Positions 26,639 to 36,894 are shown, counted from the first letter of the stretch. The stretch is DNA of 64,000 nt from an uncultured Prevotellaceae bacterium (GCA_947307015.1 CAMZHV010000010.1:1-64000), one strand, 5' to 3'. Numbers and translations: made by a program. The notes: generated from the letters alone by a model not told the origin.

Positions 26639-27517
26639 TTACTTTTCAAAACTGATAGAACCTCCTCCAATATTCTTACCGTCGGCAAAGATTTGGACGC
26701 GGTATTGTCCGGCGACGAGCATTTCCGTGACGTTCCAGTACATCGTGACGGGCGTCTCTTCGCCGTTGTATTCGATGTCCTTGCGCATGGAATATTCGAG
26801 GTTGCGGTTCTCGAAGGCGAAGGTGCCGCCGCCATTGACGGCTTCACCCGTGGGCTTGAGGATGCGGACGTAGACGGTGCGGTTGCCGGCAGCAGCAGTG
26901 ACGTTGCGGGCGATGTTGAACGACACCTGGAAGGTCTTGACGTCGGCAATCTTCTTGGCCGCTTTCTGGCGTTTATTCAGGGCGGTGATGCTGATAGCTG
27001 TGGCATCCAGCTGACTGGCAATCTCCACTTTGTCGGACAACGAAGCCTTCTCGGATGAGAGGCTTGAGATCTGCTGCTGCTGCACTACCTGCTGCTGGCG
27101 CAGGTTCTCGTTCTCATTGGTCAGCTGCGTGTTGAGGCGGTTCAGCGAGTCAATTTCAGCGACGAAGGTCTTGAGCACCTCACGCATGGTGGCCAGTTCC
27201 TTCTTCAGACGGGTGATCTCAGCAGCGTCATTGCTCTTGGTGCGCCGCAGTTCCTCGAGAAGTTCCTGTGTGCGCTGCTGTTCCTGTTCGAGCTGAGCCA
27301 TGAGCGAGTCGTTGTTGATCTGAGTCTTCATCTCGTTGTACTGACGGGCGAAGTTCTCGTATTCGTTCTGCATTTCCAACTTATCCATCTCGGCGAGCTC
27401 CAGCATCTGCTTGTTCTGCTCGTTGGATTCATTCAGAGAGTAAATCAGGTAGCCCATGACGGCTAATAGCGCCACAATTACGACGCCGATGAGTGCATAG
27501 AGAGTCTTTTTATTCAT
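26639..27517 (-). CDS. Membrane-anchored coiled-coil protein, 292 residues
   Basis: One N-terminal membrane helix (about residues 7-27, LIGVVIVALLAVMGYLIYSL) is followed by a long coiled coil from about 30 to 165, with many Gln/Glu/Leu heptads. A C-terminal beta-sandwich-like domain (about 190-290) contains FQVSFNIARNVTAAAGNRTV and GQYRVQIFADGKNIGGG. The coiled coil would hold the last domain away from the inner membrane in the periplasm. I know similar proteins to be conserved in Bacteroidales but without a named function. It has its own -7 box at 27538-27545, and a palindromic repeat pair follows its stop immediately. Confidence 0.82.
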   Translation of the reverse strand: MNKKTLYALIGVVIVALLAVMGYLIYSLNESNEQNKQMLELAEMDKLEMQNEYENFARQYNEMKTQINNDSLMAQLEQEQQRTQELLEELRRTKSNDAAEITRLKKELATMREVLKTFVAEIDSLNRLNTQLTNENENLRQQQVVQQQQISSLSSEKASLSDKVEIASQLDATAISITALNKRQKAAKKIADVKTFQVSFNIARNVTAAAGNRTVYVRILKPTGEAVNGGGTFAFENRNLEYSMRKDIEYNGEETPVTMYWNVTEMLVAGQYRVQIFADGKNIGGGSISFEK

Positions 27518-27537
27518 AATTTCATAGAAATTTTGTG

Positions 27538-27545
27538 CAAAGGTA
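27538..27545 (-). promoter_or_regulatory. -7 box for the coiled-coil gene
   Basis: On the minus strand TACCTTTG, matching TAnnTTTG, lies about 20 nt before the ATG at 27517. No good TTTG element is seen upstream. The region between this box and the plus-strand box at 27589 contains tandem TTTAATG words. Confidence 0.6.
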
Positions 27546-27588
27546 ATAAAAAGTTTAATGTTTAATGTTTAATGATTAAAGTTTTTAT

Positions 27589-27596
27589 TATTTTTG
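27589..27596 (+). promoter_or_regulatory. -7 box for the GH31 gene
   Basis: TATTTTTG matches TAnnTTTG and lies 29 nt before the ATG at 27626. It is divergent from the box at 27538, so the two genes share one short regulatory region. Confidence 0.6.
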
Positions 27597-27625
27597 CGCA
27601 CAGAAAACCATAAAACTGCACTAAA

Positions 27626-30600
27626 ATGATGAAACGAATCTCTTTCTTGGCCTTATTCCTTTGCTTGGTGGCTCCTGCGATGCTTCGTGCTGCAGTCACG
27701 GTGAAGAAACTGAACCCCACAACTGTGGAGGTGACTCAGGATGGTCAGACGCTGACCCTCGATTTCTATGGTCCTAACATTGTTCGTCTCTTCCTCGACC
27801 CACAGGGAGGCATCGTTCGCAACCCTGAGGCACAGCCTCCTGCACAGATTCTCGTCGATCAGCCGCGCCGCGATGTCGGTGGGGTCATGGTGACAGAGAC
27901 AGCCGACGCCTTCGTTATCGCTACTGAAAAAGTGAAACTCACCTATGCAAAATCGGGAACACGCCTTAATGTTTTTGACAACACACGTAGTTGTGATGTC
28001 GTGAAAGTCCAGACGCCCTTTGCCCTGAATGAGAAAGGCTTTGCCGCGCTGACGCTCACTTCTTCCGACGGTGAGTATTTCTACGGCGGTGGCGTGCAAA
28101 ACGGACGCTTCTCGCATAAAGGCACAATCATTGCCATCGAGAATACCAACAACTGGACGGACGGCGGCGTCGCTTCGCCCACACCATTCTATTGGAGCAC
28201 AGCGGGCTACGGCATTCTCTGGCACACGTTCCGTCCAGGGAAGTACGACTTCGGCGCAACGGAAGCCGGGCAGGTGAAGTTGATGCATGAGGAAGGCTAT
28301 TTCGACCTTTTCCTTATGGTCAACGATGGCTGTGTGCCCCTGCTTAACGACTTCTACCAGCTCACGGGACATCCCGTTTTGCTGCCCAAATTCGGCTTCT
28401 ATGAAGGGCATCTGAATGCTTATAATAGAGACTATTGGGTGAAGCTCGGACACCCAGACTCTCCCCCCGCCCTCCCTATAAGGGAGGGAGCAAATACTTC
28501 TGTTAATGAGAACGAAGGAGTTTCTAAGGTGACCACTCCCTCCCTTATAGGGAGGGCGGGGGGAGAGTCCGGCGTTCTCTTTGAAGATGGCTTTGTTTAC
28601 AAGGAATCTCAGAAGCCAGTGGACGGCGGCATCCGCGAGAGTTTGAACGGTGAGTTAGAGGGCAACTATCAGTTCTCCGCCCGTGCTGTTGTCGACCGCT
28701 ACGAGAAGGCTGATATGCCCCTCGGATGGGTGCTGCCCAACGACGGCTATGGCGCAGGTTATGGCCAGACCGAGTCCCTCGAAGGTAATGTAGAGAACCT
28801 CAAGCAGTTCGGCGACTATGCTCGCTCCAAAGGCGTTGAAATCGGTTTGTGGACGCAGAGCGATCTGCACCCGAAGGAAGGCATAGAACCTTTGTTGCAA
28901 TGCGACATTGTCCGTGAAGTGCGTGATGCTGGTGTGCGTGTGTTGAAGACGGACGTGGCCTGGGTTGGTGCCGGGTACTCCTTCGGCCTCAATGGCGTAG
29001 CCGATGTAGGCGAGATCATGCCCTACTATGGCGATGATGCTCGTCCGTTCATTATCTCCCTCGACGGCTGGGCAGGCACGCAGCGTTATGCAGGCATCTG
29101 GACGGGCGACCAGACGGGTGGCGAGTGGGAATACATCCGTTTTCATCTGCCCACATATATTGGATCGGGCCTCTCCGGTCAGCCCAACATCTGCTCTGAC
29201 ATGGACGGCATCTTCGGCGGTAGGAACCTCCCTGTCAACGTTCGCGATTTCCAATGGAAAACCTTCTCTCCCATGCAGTTGAACATGGACGGCTGGGGGA
29301 GTAACCCCAAATACCCGCAGGCACTCGGCGAACCCGCCACGAGCATCAACCGCCAATACCTCAAGCTCAAATCCGAGCTGATGCCTTACACCTACACCAT
29401 CGCCAAGGAAGCTGTGGACGGGTTGCCGATGATCAGGCCCGTGATGAATGGACAATTAACCTCAGATAATAGCTCTGTGACGCCCATTGTTCATTGTCCA
29501 TTGTCCATTCTCAATTATCAATTCTTATATGGTCCCTCTATCCTCGTGGCCCCCATCTACCAGAACACTGCTTCTGACGAGCAGGGCAACGACATTCGCA
29601 ACAACATCTACCTGCCTCAAGGGCAGTGGGTTGATTGGTTCACAGGCGCTTGTTACGAGGGCAACCGCATCATCAACAATTTCGATGCTCCGCTGTGGAA
29701 GCTGCCCGTCTTCGTGCGTCGCGGCGCCATCATCCCGATGACCAAAGCCCACAATAATCCCAATCAAGAGGACCATTCTTCGCGTACGTTCCTTATATAT
29801 CCTTTGGGTCATTCGGAATTCAGCGTCTATGACGACGATGGTCGCACGCAAGCCTATCTGCGCGGTGAGAGTGCGACGACGCATATCATTAGCGACCTCG
29901 ATGCTAAGGGCCGTGTCACCATCACCGTGGAGCCCACCAAAGGCACTTTCGCCGGCATGGAGAAGATGCAGAAGACCGAGTTCCGTATCCCTGCTGGTGC
30001 TACAGCTAAAACGATCACCCTCAAGGCCAGCGGCAAGAAGCTCGACCATCTGCTGATGACGGAACAAAAGGAGACATATTGCATCCTCCATGTCAGTACC
30101 CGCGAACCTTACGACATCACCTCCACGAAGTTGGAGCTGACTCTTGACGGTTACACCTTCGACACTACTGATCGTCTGCTCACCCGTGGCGGCGCTCTCG
30201 GTCAGTCAACCTTGCTCCTCGACGAATGGGAGGAAGGGTGTATCTCCCCCTCGGCGTACACTTTGCCATTGAAGTGGACGAAGATTGAGAACGCAGATTA
30301 TTATGAGATTGAGCACCTCGGGCAGCTCTATTCCACCATTAAGGACAATGCTTTCACCCTAGAAGGCCTACAGCCCGAGACGAACTACGAGGTGCGTGTG
30401 CGTGCTGTGAATAAGGATGGCAAGGGTGCCTGGACGCGTGAGAAACTACGCACTTCGCCCGACCCGCTACGCTTCGCCATCCATGGCATCATCGCCGAAT
30501 GTATCATCCCTGATCAGAGCGGCCAGCGCATCAAGAATCTCTTCGACTTCGATGAAGGTACCACGTGGCACACCGCATGGGATAAGCCCAATGCGACGCC

Positions 30601-31468
30601 CTTCGACCTGATCCTCGACCTGCACGTCGTCACACAGATTGACCAGATTCAGTACATCCCACGTCCCGACGGCGGCAATGGTACAATTATGCGTGCCCAG
30701 CTCAGTTACAGCCTTGATAAGCAGACGTGGAGTAACCCCGTCGCATTTAAAGGCACGACTAACCTTTTTAATCAGCCCACAGCTCGCTACATTCGCATCC
30801 ATGTCGAGGAGTCGCGCGGCGGCTTCGGCAGCGGTCAGCAAATCTATGTTTTCCGCGTACCTGGCTCGGAAATGATGATACCTGGCGACATCAACCATGA
30901 CAACCGCATCGATGAGAACGACTTCACATCGTACATGAACTACACCGGCTTGCGTCAGGGCGACGGCGACTTCGAAGGTTACATCTCGCGTGGCGATTTG
31001 AACCAGAACGGACTCATCGATGCTTACGATATCAGCACTGTGGGCATAGAGCTCGAGAGTGGTGTCAGCAGCCGTCGCGTGCCTGCTGTGTCAGGTGAGG
31101 TCAGCGTCGTGGCTGACAAGGCACAGGCTAATGCCGGTGACATTGTTACCCTCACCGTCAAAGGTACGAGCCTCCAGAGCGTCAACGCCCTCAGCTTCGC
31201 ACTGCCCTATGACGCCACGCTGTGGGAGTACGTCGGTGTTGAGGCCTCAGGCATGAAGGAAATGCGCAACCTGACCTACGACCGCTTGCACACCAACGGT
31301 CAGAAAGCCCTCTATCCCACCTTTGTCAACTGCGGCGCACATCCCTACGTCGAAGGTGACGCCACGCTCATGACAATCCAATTCCGTGCAAAGCAGAAGA
31401 CGAAAGTCACGTTGAAGGCTCAGGATGGTATGATTGTGGACAAGTACTTAAACGTCATTACCTTCTGA
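27626..31468 (+). CDS. GH31 alpha-glucosidase-type enzyme with FN3, F5/8C, dockerin- and cohesin-like modules
   Basis: A secreted 1280-residue glycoside hydrolase (signal peptide ending near MLRAA). The N-terminal GH31 beta domain leads to the barrel with LKTDVAWVGAGYSFG (nucleophile Asp near 442) and WTGDQTGG (acid/base Asp near 494). A GH31 C-terminal region, an FN3 module (about 875-935), an F5/8C-like module (about 950-1080), a dockerin-like calcium repeat pair (GDINHDNRIDENDF, GDLNQNGLIDAYDIS; about 1087-1145) and a cohesin-like domain (about 1155-1280) follow. Two foreign stretches lie inside: residues ~278-314 from a palindromic repeat pair, splitting RDYWVKLG from VLFEDGFVYKE, and ~607-635 from an ATGGACAAT-type repeat. 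It likely releases alpha-linked glucose or xylose. Specificity is not visible. Confidence 0.9.
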   Translation: MMKRISFLALFLCLVAPAMLRAAVTVKKLNPTTVEVTQDGQTLTLDFYGPNIVRLFLDPQGGIVRNPEAQPPAQILVDQPRRDVGGVMVTETADAFVIATEKVKLTYAKSGTRLNVFDNTRSCDVVKVQTPFALNEKGFAALTLTSSDGEYFYGGGVQNGRFSHKGTIIAIENTNNWTDGGVASPTPFYWSTAGYGILWHTFRPGKYDFGATEAGQVKLMHEEGYFDLFLMVNDGCVPLLNDFYQLTGHPVLLPKFGFYEGHLNAYNRDYWVKLGHPDSPPALPIREGANTSVNENEGVSKVTTPSLIGRAGGESGVLFEDGFVYKESQKPVDGGIRESLNGELEGNYQFSARAVVDRYEKADMPLGWVLPNDGYGAGYGQTESLEGNVENLKQFGDYARSKGVEIGLWTQSDLHPKEGIEPLLQCDIVREVRDAGVRVLKTDVAWVGAGYSFGLNGVADVGEIMPYYGDDARPFIISLDGWAGTQRYAGIWTGDQTGGEWEYIRFHLPTYIGSGLSGQPNICSDMDGIFGGRNLPVNVRDFQWKTFSPMQLNMDGWGSNPKYPQALGEPATSINRQYLKLKSELMPYTYTIAKEAVDGLPMIRPVMNGQLTSDNSSVTPIVHCPLSILNYQFLYGPSILVAPIYQNTASDEQGNDIRNNIYLPQGQWVDWFTGACYEGNRIINNFDAPLWKLPVFVRRGAIIPMTKAHNNPNQEDHSSRTFLIYPLGHSEFSVYDDDGRTQAYLRGESATTHIISDLDAKGRVTITVEPTKGTFAGMEKMQKTEFRIPAGATAKTITLKASGKKLDHLLMTEQKETYCILHVSTREPYDITSTKLELTLDGYTFDTTDRLLTRGGALGQSTLLLDEWEEGCISPSAYTLPLKWTKIENADYYEIEHLGQLYSTIKDNAFTLEGLQPETNYEVRVRAVNKDGKGAWTREKLRTSPDPLRFAIHGIIAECIIPDQSGQRIKNLFDFDEGTTWHTAWDKPNATPFDLILDLHVVTQIDQIQYIPRPDGGNGTIMRAQLSYSLDKQTWSNPVAFKGTTNLFNQPTARYIRIHVEESRGGFGSGQQIYVFRVPGSEMMIPGDINHDNRIDENDFTSYMNYTGLRQGDGDFEGYISRGDLNQNGLIDAYDISTVGIELESGVSSRRVPAVSGEVSVVADKAQANAGDIVTLTVKGTSLQSVNALSFALPYDATLWEYVGVEASGMKEMRNLTYDRLHTNGQKALYPTFVNCGAHPYVEGDATLMTIQFRAKQKTKVTLKAQDGMIVDKYLNVITF
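28457..28569. repeat. Inverted pair of palindromic units inside the GH31 gene
   Basis: GACTCTCCCCCCGCCCTCCC with its AGGGAGGGAG partner on the left and CTCCCTCCCTTATAGGGAGG through GAGAGTC on the right form an outward-facing pair of 113 bp. The left unit is translated DSPPALPIREGA and the right TPSLIGRAGGES, with no stop between. Confidence 0.9.
29443..29529 (+). repeat. ATGGACAAT-type dispersed repeat inside the GH31 gene
   Basis: ATGAATGGACAATTAACC opens and TTGTTCATTGTCCATTGTCC continues the segment, so the words appear in both orientations. It is read in frame between FN... conserved GH31 segments ending IRPV and beginning FLYGPSILVAP. Confidence 0.65.
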
Positions 31469-32481
31469 TGCCAGCTGTTCGAAGACGATACCGCTATTGG
31501 CTACACGGCCTCTTCCTGCTCGCTATGTGCGTGCAGGAGGTGGCATGTACGTCCTCGTCGCATCCTATCATCCTCGCTAACATAGAGGCGGAGGCTGCTG
31601 ACAGCGCGTCGTCGACATTGCAGCGTGCATACGGTGTAGGCTATAATTTCGTCATTCATGCCGATAGCCTCCTCTTGCAGGAAGACCGCCCGATGCACTG
31701 GTGTCAAGGTGTCGCCGAGACCAGCGACAGCCTCTGGGTGAGACACGATGAGCGCATCGTCGTTGCAGCCATCACCGTCATCCCTGAGGATTGCGTGGAT
31801 AGCGTATGGGTTAAGGTGGCACGCGACCAGTTCACCATGGGCTGGACACATGAGCACAACCTCCTCGCCGATGCGTGGCCCGATGACCCCATCAGCTACT
31901 TCATCAACATCTTCTCCAGCCAGCATGTCTTCTGGTTCGTGGTCGTCTTGGTATGTATGCTGGCGATGCTCGAACTGATTGTGTGGCACCGTCGCCGTGT
32001 GCGTATGGTGCTCGTTCACGACATCCCCAGCGCTTATCCCACGTTCCTCACTGTGACGCTCGTGGTGGCTGCGTGGCTCTATGCCTACATCCAGCACTAT
32101 GTGCCTCATCTGTGGGTGCAGTTCTACTTCCATCCTACGCTGAACCCGTTGTCGCAGCCTGCTGTGCTCTGCGCTTTCCTGTTCTGCGTGTGGGCAATGG
32201 TGTTGTTGGCGCTGGCCTCTGTGGAGAATGCTTTCAGTCTGCTGTCGCCGCTGGATTCTGTGCTCTATCTCTTCGCGTTGCTCGGCGTGTGTGCCGCCCT
32301 CTACCTCGTCGTTTCGCTGACCGCATGGAGCTGGCTCTGCCACCTACTGTGCCTCGCCTACATCCTCTTCGCCCTTTATCGCTATTTCCGCTACGCCCGT
32401 GCCCGCTACTTCTGTGGCTTGTGCCATCGCAAGCTTCAGCAGAAGGGCAAATGCCCTTATTGCGGGGCGATTAATGAGTAA
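31468..32481 (+). CDS. Membrane protein with SH3-like segment and C-terminal zinc ribbon
   Basis: A 337-residue protein whose ATG overlaps the GH31 stop (TGATG), so translation is coupled. An N-terminal hydrophobic signal (LHGLFLLAMCVQEVAC) leads to a small beta-rich SH3-like region (about 45-145, SDSLWVRHDERIVVAAITVI; VWVKVARDQFTMGWTHEHNL). Next come about five membrane helices (150-310), and a zinc ribbon closes the protein: CGLCHRKLQQKGKCPYCG. The arrangement suggests a sensor- or scaffold-type membrane protein rather than a transporter. I recognise the general domain plan but no named family. Coupling to the GH31 gene may be positional only. Confidence 0.75.
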   Translation: MPAVRRRYRYWLHGLFLLAMCVQEVACTSSSHPIILANIEAEAADSASSTLQRAYGVGYNFVIHADSLLLQEDRPMHWCQGVAETSDSLWVRHDERIVVAAITVIPEDCVDSVWVKVARDQFTMGWTHEHNLLADAWPDDPISYFINIFSSQHVFWFVVVLVCMLAMLELIVWHRRRVRMVLVHDIPSAYPTFLTVTLVVAAWLYAYIQHYVPHLWVQFYFHPTLNPLSQPAVLCAFLFCVWAMVLLALASVENAFSLLSPLDSVLYLFALLGVCAALYLVVSLTAWSWLCHLLCLAYILFALYRYFRYARARYFCGLCHRKLQQKGKCPYCGAINE

Positions 32482-32538
32482 TTTTTGCTTTTCCGCGAAT
32501 TTTTCACACATTCCTTTTTCTCTTTTCACTTTTTTCTG

Positions 32539-32546
32539 TAACTTTG
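32539..32546 (+). promoter_or_regulatory. -7 box for the nucleotidyltransferase gene
   Basis: TAACTTTG matches TAnnTTTG and is 57 nt before the ATG at 32604. It is preceded by a T-rich stretch in place of a clear TTTG element. Confidence 0.6.
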
Positions 32547-32603
32547 CGCCCAACAATACACATTCTACATCACACATTAAACTTTAAACATTAAACTAAA
32601 ACA

Positions 32604-33515
32604 ATGAAACCTACTCTATTCCTCCTCGCTGCAGGCATGGGCAGCCGCTATGGCGGCCTCAAGCAGCTCGACGCGCTCGGCCCTAACGGCGAGACCATCA
32701 TGGATTACTCCATCTACGACGCTATCCAGGCAGGCTTCGGCAAGATTGTTTGGGTTATCCGTCGCGACTTCGAGGATCAGTTCCGTAATCAGATCCTCAA
32801 GAAGTACGAAGGTCAGGTGCCCTGTGAGCTCTGCTTCCAGGCTCTCGACGACCTCCCCAAAGGCTTCAGCGTGCCCGAAGGTCGTGTCAAGCCCTGGGGC
32901 ACCAACCACGCCGTGCTCATGGGCAAGGACGTCATCAAGGAACCCTTCTGCGTCATCAACTGCGATGACTTCTACAATCGCGATGCCTTCATGACCATCG
33001 GTAAGTTCCTCGCTGACCTCCCCGAAGGTTCTAAGGGCAAATATGCTATGGTAGGCTTCCGCGTTGGCAATACGCTCTCTGAGAACGGAAGTGTTGCACG
33101 CGGCGTCTGCGGCAAGGATGCTGAAGGCAACCTCACCGATGTCGTTGAGCGCACCGAGATTGAGCGCGTTGACGGCGAGATCTGCTACAAGGACGGCGAC
33201 AAATGGGTGCCTGTGGGTGGTGAGAACGTGCCCGTGAGCATGAACATGTGGGGCTTCACACCCGACTACTTCGCTTATAGCGAGGAATACTTCAAGGAGT
33301 TCCTCTCCGACCCGAAGAATATCACCAACCTCAAGGCCGAGTTCTTCATCCCCCTCATGGTCGACAAGCTCATCAACGAAGGCACAGCCACCGTCAAGGT
33401 GCTTGACACCACCAGCAAGTGGTTCGGCGTCACCTACGCTGCCGATCGTCCCGGCACCGTGGAGCGCATTCAGCAGCTCGTCAACGAGGGTGTCTATCCC
33501 TCACCCCTGTTTTAA
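32604..33515 (+). CDS. Sugar-phosphate nucleotidyltransferase family protein
   Basis: A 303-residue protein of the nucleotidyl transferase fold. The N-terminus LFLLAAGMGSRYGGLKQLD carries the GxGxRxxxxxK-like nucleotide-binding loop. WGTNHAVLMGKDVI and CVINCDDFYNRDAF hold the metal-binding Asp pair. PVSMNMWGFTPDYF and the late KWFGVTYAADRP are also family-typical. It is expected to join NTP and a sugar phosphate to make a nucleotide sugar, but the sugar is not predictable, and no linked pathway genes flank it. It stands alone, with its own -7 box and a strong terminator at 33528. Confidence 0.88.
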   Translation: MKPTLFLLAAGMGSRYGGLKQLDALGPNGETIMDYSIYDAIQAGFGKIVWVIRRDFEDQFRNQILKKYEGQVPCELCFQALDDLPKGFSVPEGRVKPWGTNHAVLMGKDVIKEPFCVINCDDFYNRDAFMTIGKFLADLPEGSKGKYAMVGFRVGNTLSENGSVARGVCGKDAEGNLTDVVERTEIERVDGEICYKDGDKWVPVGGENVPVSMNMWGFTPDYFAYSEEYFKEFLSDPKNITNLKAEFFIPLMVDKLINEGTATVKVLDTTSKWFGVTYAADRPGTVERIQQLVNEGVYPSPLF

Positions 33516-33527
33516 AAACAGAAGATA

Positions 33528-33571
33528 AAGCAAAGGAGGTGCCCGCCGATTGGTGGGCTCCTCCTTTGCTT
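33528..33571 (+). terminator. Hairpin terminator after the nucleotidyltransferase gene
   Basis: AAGCAAAGGAGG at 33528-33539 is exactly complementary to CCTCCTTTGCTT at 33560-33571, with a 20-nt loop that can itself form a GCCC/GGGC stem. No long T run follows, so strength is uncertain. Confidence 0.7.
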
Positions 33572-33633
33572 ATAACGCAAATTAAAGTTTTTGCTGAAAG
33601 GGTACGATAGAAAGAAATGATAGCGGGTGGGGA

Positions 33634-34101
33634 TTAGTCGTTTCCCTTGTTGCCGTTCTGCGCGTCGATGTCGATTTTGCGGATGTAGAACTTGGCTTTG
33701 GCGCACAATTCGTCAAAGTGGTTCTGCATCTCATAGATGCGGCGCTGCTCGGCGTAGTAGGCTTCGTTCGTCTTGCCGTTCATGCGCGGCTGCATGGTTT
33801 TGAAGCGGTCGCGCACGGCGTTGAGGCTGTCCTCGAAGCGTTGTAGGCTGTCGCGCGTCTCCATGAGCTCTACGCTGTCGAGGGTGAGGATGGCGGCGCG
33901 GCGCACGTCGATGGCTGTAGGATGCTGGCGCCGCAGGCTGAGGATAGTGTCGCGTGCGGCAGCATAATGTTTATCGGCTAAGAGCTGGCGTGCCTCGTCG
34001 AGCATGGTCGATGCAGGGTCCTCTGTAACGTCCGCAGCGGTCTTGCAGCTCAGGTTCATGAGGGAGGCTCCAAAAGCAAATATGATGTGTTTCAGTTTCA
34101 T
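33634..34101 (-). CDS. Small lipoprotein, 155 residues
   Basis: ATG 34101 gives a lipoprotein signal MKLKHIIFAFGASLMNLSC with Cys19 as the lipidation site. A longer frame extends upstream to 34266 but would overlap the divergent CCA-adding gene and its promoter. The mature part is mainly helical and charged: LDEARQLLADKHYAAARDTI resembles a tetratricopeptide-like helix pair, then SLQRFEDSLNAVRDRFKTM and a tail rich in Asn/Asp. It is probably inner-leaflet outer-membrane anchored. No family is recognised. It is divergent from the tRNA nucleotidyltransferase gene and convergent with the terminator at 33528. Confidence 0.78.
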   Translation of the reverse strand: MKLKHIIFAFGASLMNLSCKTAADVTEDPASTMLDEARQLLADKHYAAARDTILSLRRQHPTAIDVRRAAILTLDSVELMETRDSLQRFEDSLNAVRDRFKTMQPRMNGKTNEAYYAEQRRIYEMQNHFDELCAKAKFYIRKIDIDAQNGNKGND

Positions 34102-34170
34102 TTCGGACGCAAATTTAGGGCTTTCCGTAAATCTCTCGAATAGAAAAGGCTTCATCTCAACTTTTTTTAT

Positions 34171-34178
34171 TACTTTTG
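34171..34178 (+). promoter_or_regulatory. -7 box for the tRNA nucleotidyltransferase gene
   Basis: TACTTTTG matches TAnnTTTG, 27 nt upstream of the ATG at 34205. Confidence 0.65.
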
Positions 34179-34204
34179 CAACCGATTTCAACATCATTAA
34201 CAAA

Positions 34205-35719
34205 ATGAGACGTCTTAACCGCAGCCAACTGACCGCTTTATTGGACAAACCAGTCTTCCACACCATAGGCCAATGCGCCGATGCGCTTGGGCTGGAGTGT
34301 TACGTCATCGGAGGCTACGTCCGCGACCTCTTTTTGGAGCGGCCGTCCAAGGACATCGATGTCGTCGCCGTGGGCAGCGGCATTGAGCTCGCCAAGGCTG
34401 TGGCACGCAAGATGGGGCATGGTGCGCACGTCAACGTTTTCAAGAACTTCGGCACGGCGCAGGTGCGGATTAAAGGTGAAAAGTTAAATGTGGAGAGCGA
34501 AAAATCGGCGAGCGAGAAGGAAACGATGAGCGAGGATATCGAGGTGGAGTTTGTGGGCGCACGGCGCGAGAGCTACAGCCACGACTCCCGCAAGCCTATC
34601 GTCGAAGACGGCACTCTCGAAGATGATCAGCAACGGCGCGATTTCACCATCAATGCCCTCGCCCTCTGTCTCAATGCCGACCGTTTCGGCGAACTCGTTG
34701 ATCCCTTCGACGGCATCTGGGACATGGAAGACCGCATCATCGCTACGCCCCTCGACCCAGACATCACTTTTTCGGACGACCCGCTGCGTATGATGCGCGC
34801 CATCCGCTTTGCTACGCAGCTTAACTTCGAAATTGAACCCGAGACTTTCGAGGCACTGCAGCGCAATCGCGAGCGCATCCGTATCATCTCTAGTGAGCGC
34901 ATCGCCGACGAGTTGCAGAAGATCATGGCCTCCGACAGCCCTGCACGCGGCTGGGAACTTCTCTTCCAGTGCGGCCTCCTCGAGATTATCTTCCCTGAGC
35001 TGGCAGCGCTGCAGGGCGTGGAGACCATGAACGGACGCGCTCACAAGGACAATTTTTGGCACACGCTGGAAGTGCTTTCCAATGTCGTACGTAGTGAAGA
35101 TTGTTCAACGTTCAACGAGAAAAAATACTGGCTTCGCTGGGCAGCTCTACTTCACGATATTGGTAAGCCCAAGTCCAAGCGTTGGGACGCGCAGCTTGGC
35201 TGGACGTTCCACAACCATAATTTCATCGGCGAGAAGATGGTGCCGCAGATCTTCCGGCGCTTGAAGTTGCCCATGGACGAGCGTATGAAATATGTCCAGA
35301 AACTTGTCTCGCTGCACATGCGACCTATCGTCATCGCCGACGACATCGTCACGGACAGCGCCGTTCGCCGTCTGCTTTTTGAGGCTGGTGATGACATCGA
35401 TGACCTGATGCTGCTGTGTGAGGCCGACATCACGTCCAAGAACCTGCAGCGCAAGCAGCGTTTCCTCGACAACTTCCAGCTGGTGCGGCAGAAACTCGTC
35501 GACCTCGAGGAGCGCGACCGCATACGCAACTTCCAGCCGCCTGTCGACGGCGAGGAGATTATGCAGCGCTTCGGGCTCAAGCCTTCACGCGAAGTGGGCA
35601 TTCTCAAGGATGCTGTCAAGGATGCTATCCTCGACGGTGTCATCCCCAACGAACACGAAGCAGCGCTCGCCTTCGTTGACGAGCGCGCTCAGCGGATGGG
35701 ACTAACGCCCCTCAAATAA
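34205..35719 (+). CDS. cca: CCA tRNA nucleotidyltransferase with HD domain
   Basis: A 504-residue enzyme of the poly(A) polymerase/CCA-adding family, which builds or repairs the tRNA 3' CCA end. ATG 34205 places MRRLNRSQLTALLDKPVFH at the start. The in-frame ATG at 34004 is too far upstream and overlaps a divergent gene. The nucleotidyltransferase core has GGYVRDLFLERPSKDIDVVA with the DxD pair, then EDDQQRRDFTINALAL. The C-terminal HD domain has LLHDIGKPKSKRW. Residues ~89-110 (EKLNVESEKSASEKETMSED) separate two strands that are adjacent in homologues and look like a low-complexity insertion. Convergent with trpS, 14 nt apart. Confidence 0.9.
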   Translation: MRRLNRSQLTALLDKPVFHTIGQCADALGLECYVIGGYVRDLFLERPSKDIDVVAVGSGIELAKAVARKMGHGAHVNVFKNFGTAQVRIKGEKLNVESEKSASEKETMSEDIEVEFVGARRESYSHDSRKPIVEDGTLEDDQQRRDFTINALALCLNADRFGELVDPFDGIWDMEDRIIATPLDPDITFSDDPLRMMRAIRFATQLNFEIEPETFEALQRNRERIRIISSERIADELQKIMASDSPARGWELLFQCGLLEIIFPELAALQGVETMNGRAHKDNFWHTLEVLSNVVRSEDCSTFNEKKYWLRWAALLHDIGKPKSKRWDAQLGWTFHNHNFIGEKMVPQIFRRLKLPMDERMKYVQKLVSLHMRPIVIADDIVTDSAVRRLLFEAGDDIDDLMLLCEADITSKNLQRKQRFLDNFQLVRQKLVDLEERDRIRNFQPPVDGEEIMQRFGLKPSREVGILKDAVKDAILDGVIPNEHEAALAFVDERAQRMGLTPLK

Positions 35720-35733
35720 ATCCTGTAAATCTT

Positions 35734-36864
<1,131 letters not shown>

Positions 36865-36894
36865 TTATGTTGTTTGTAAAAAGAGACAATATTT

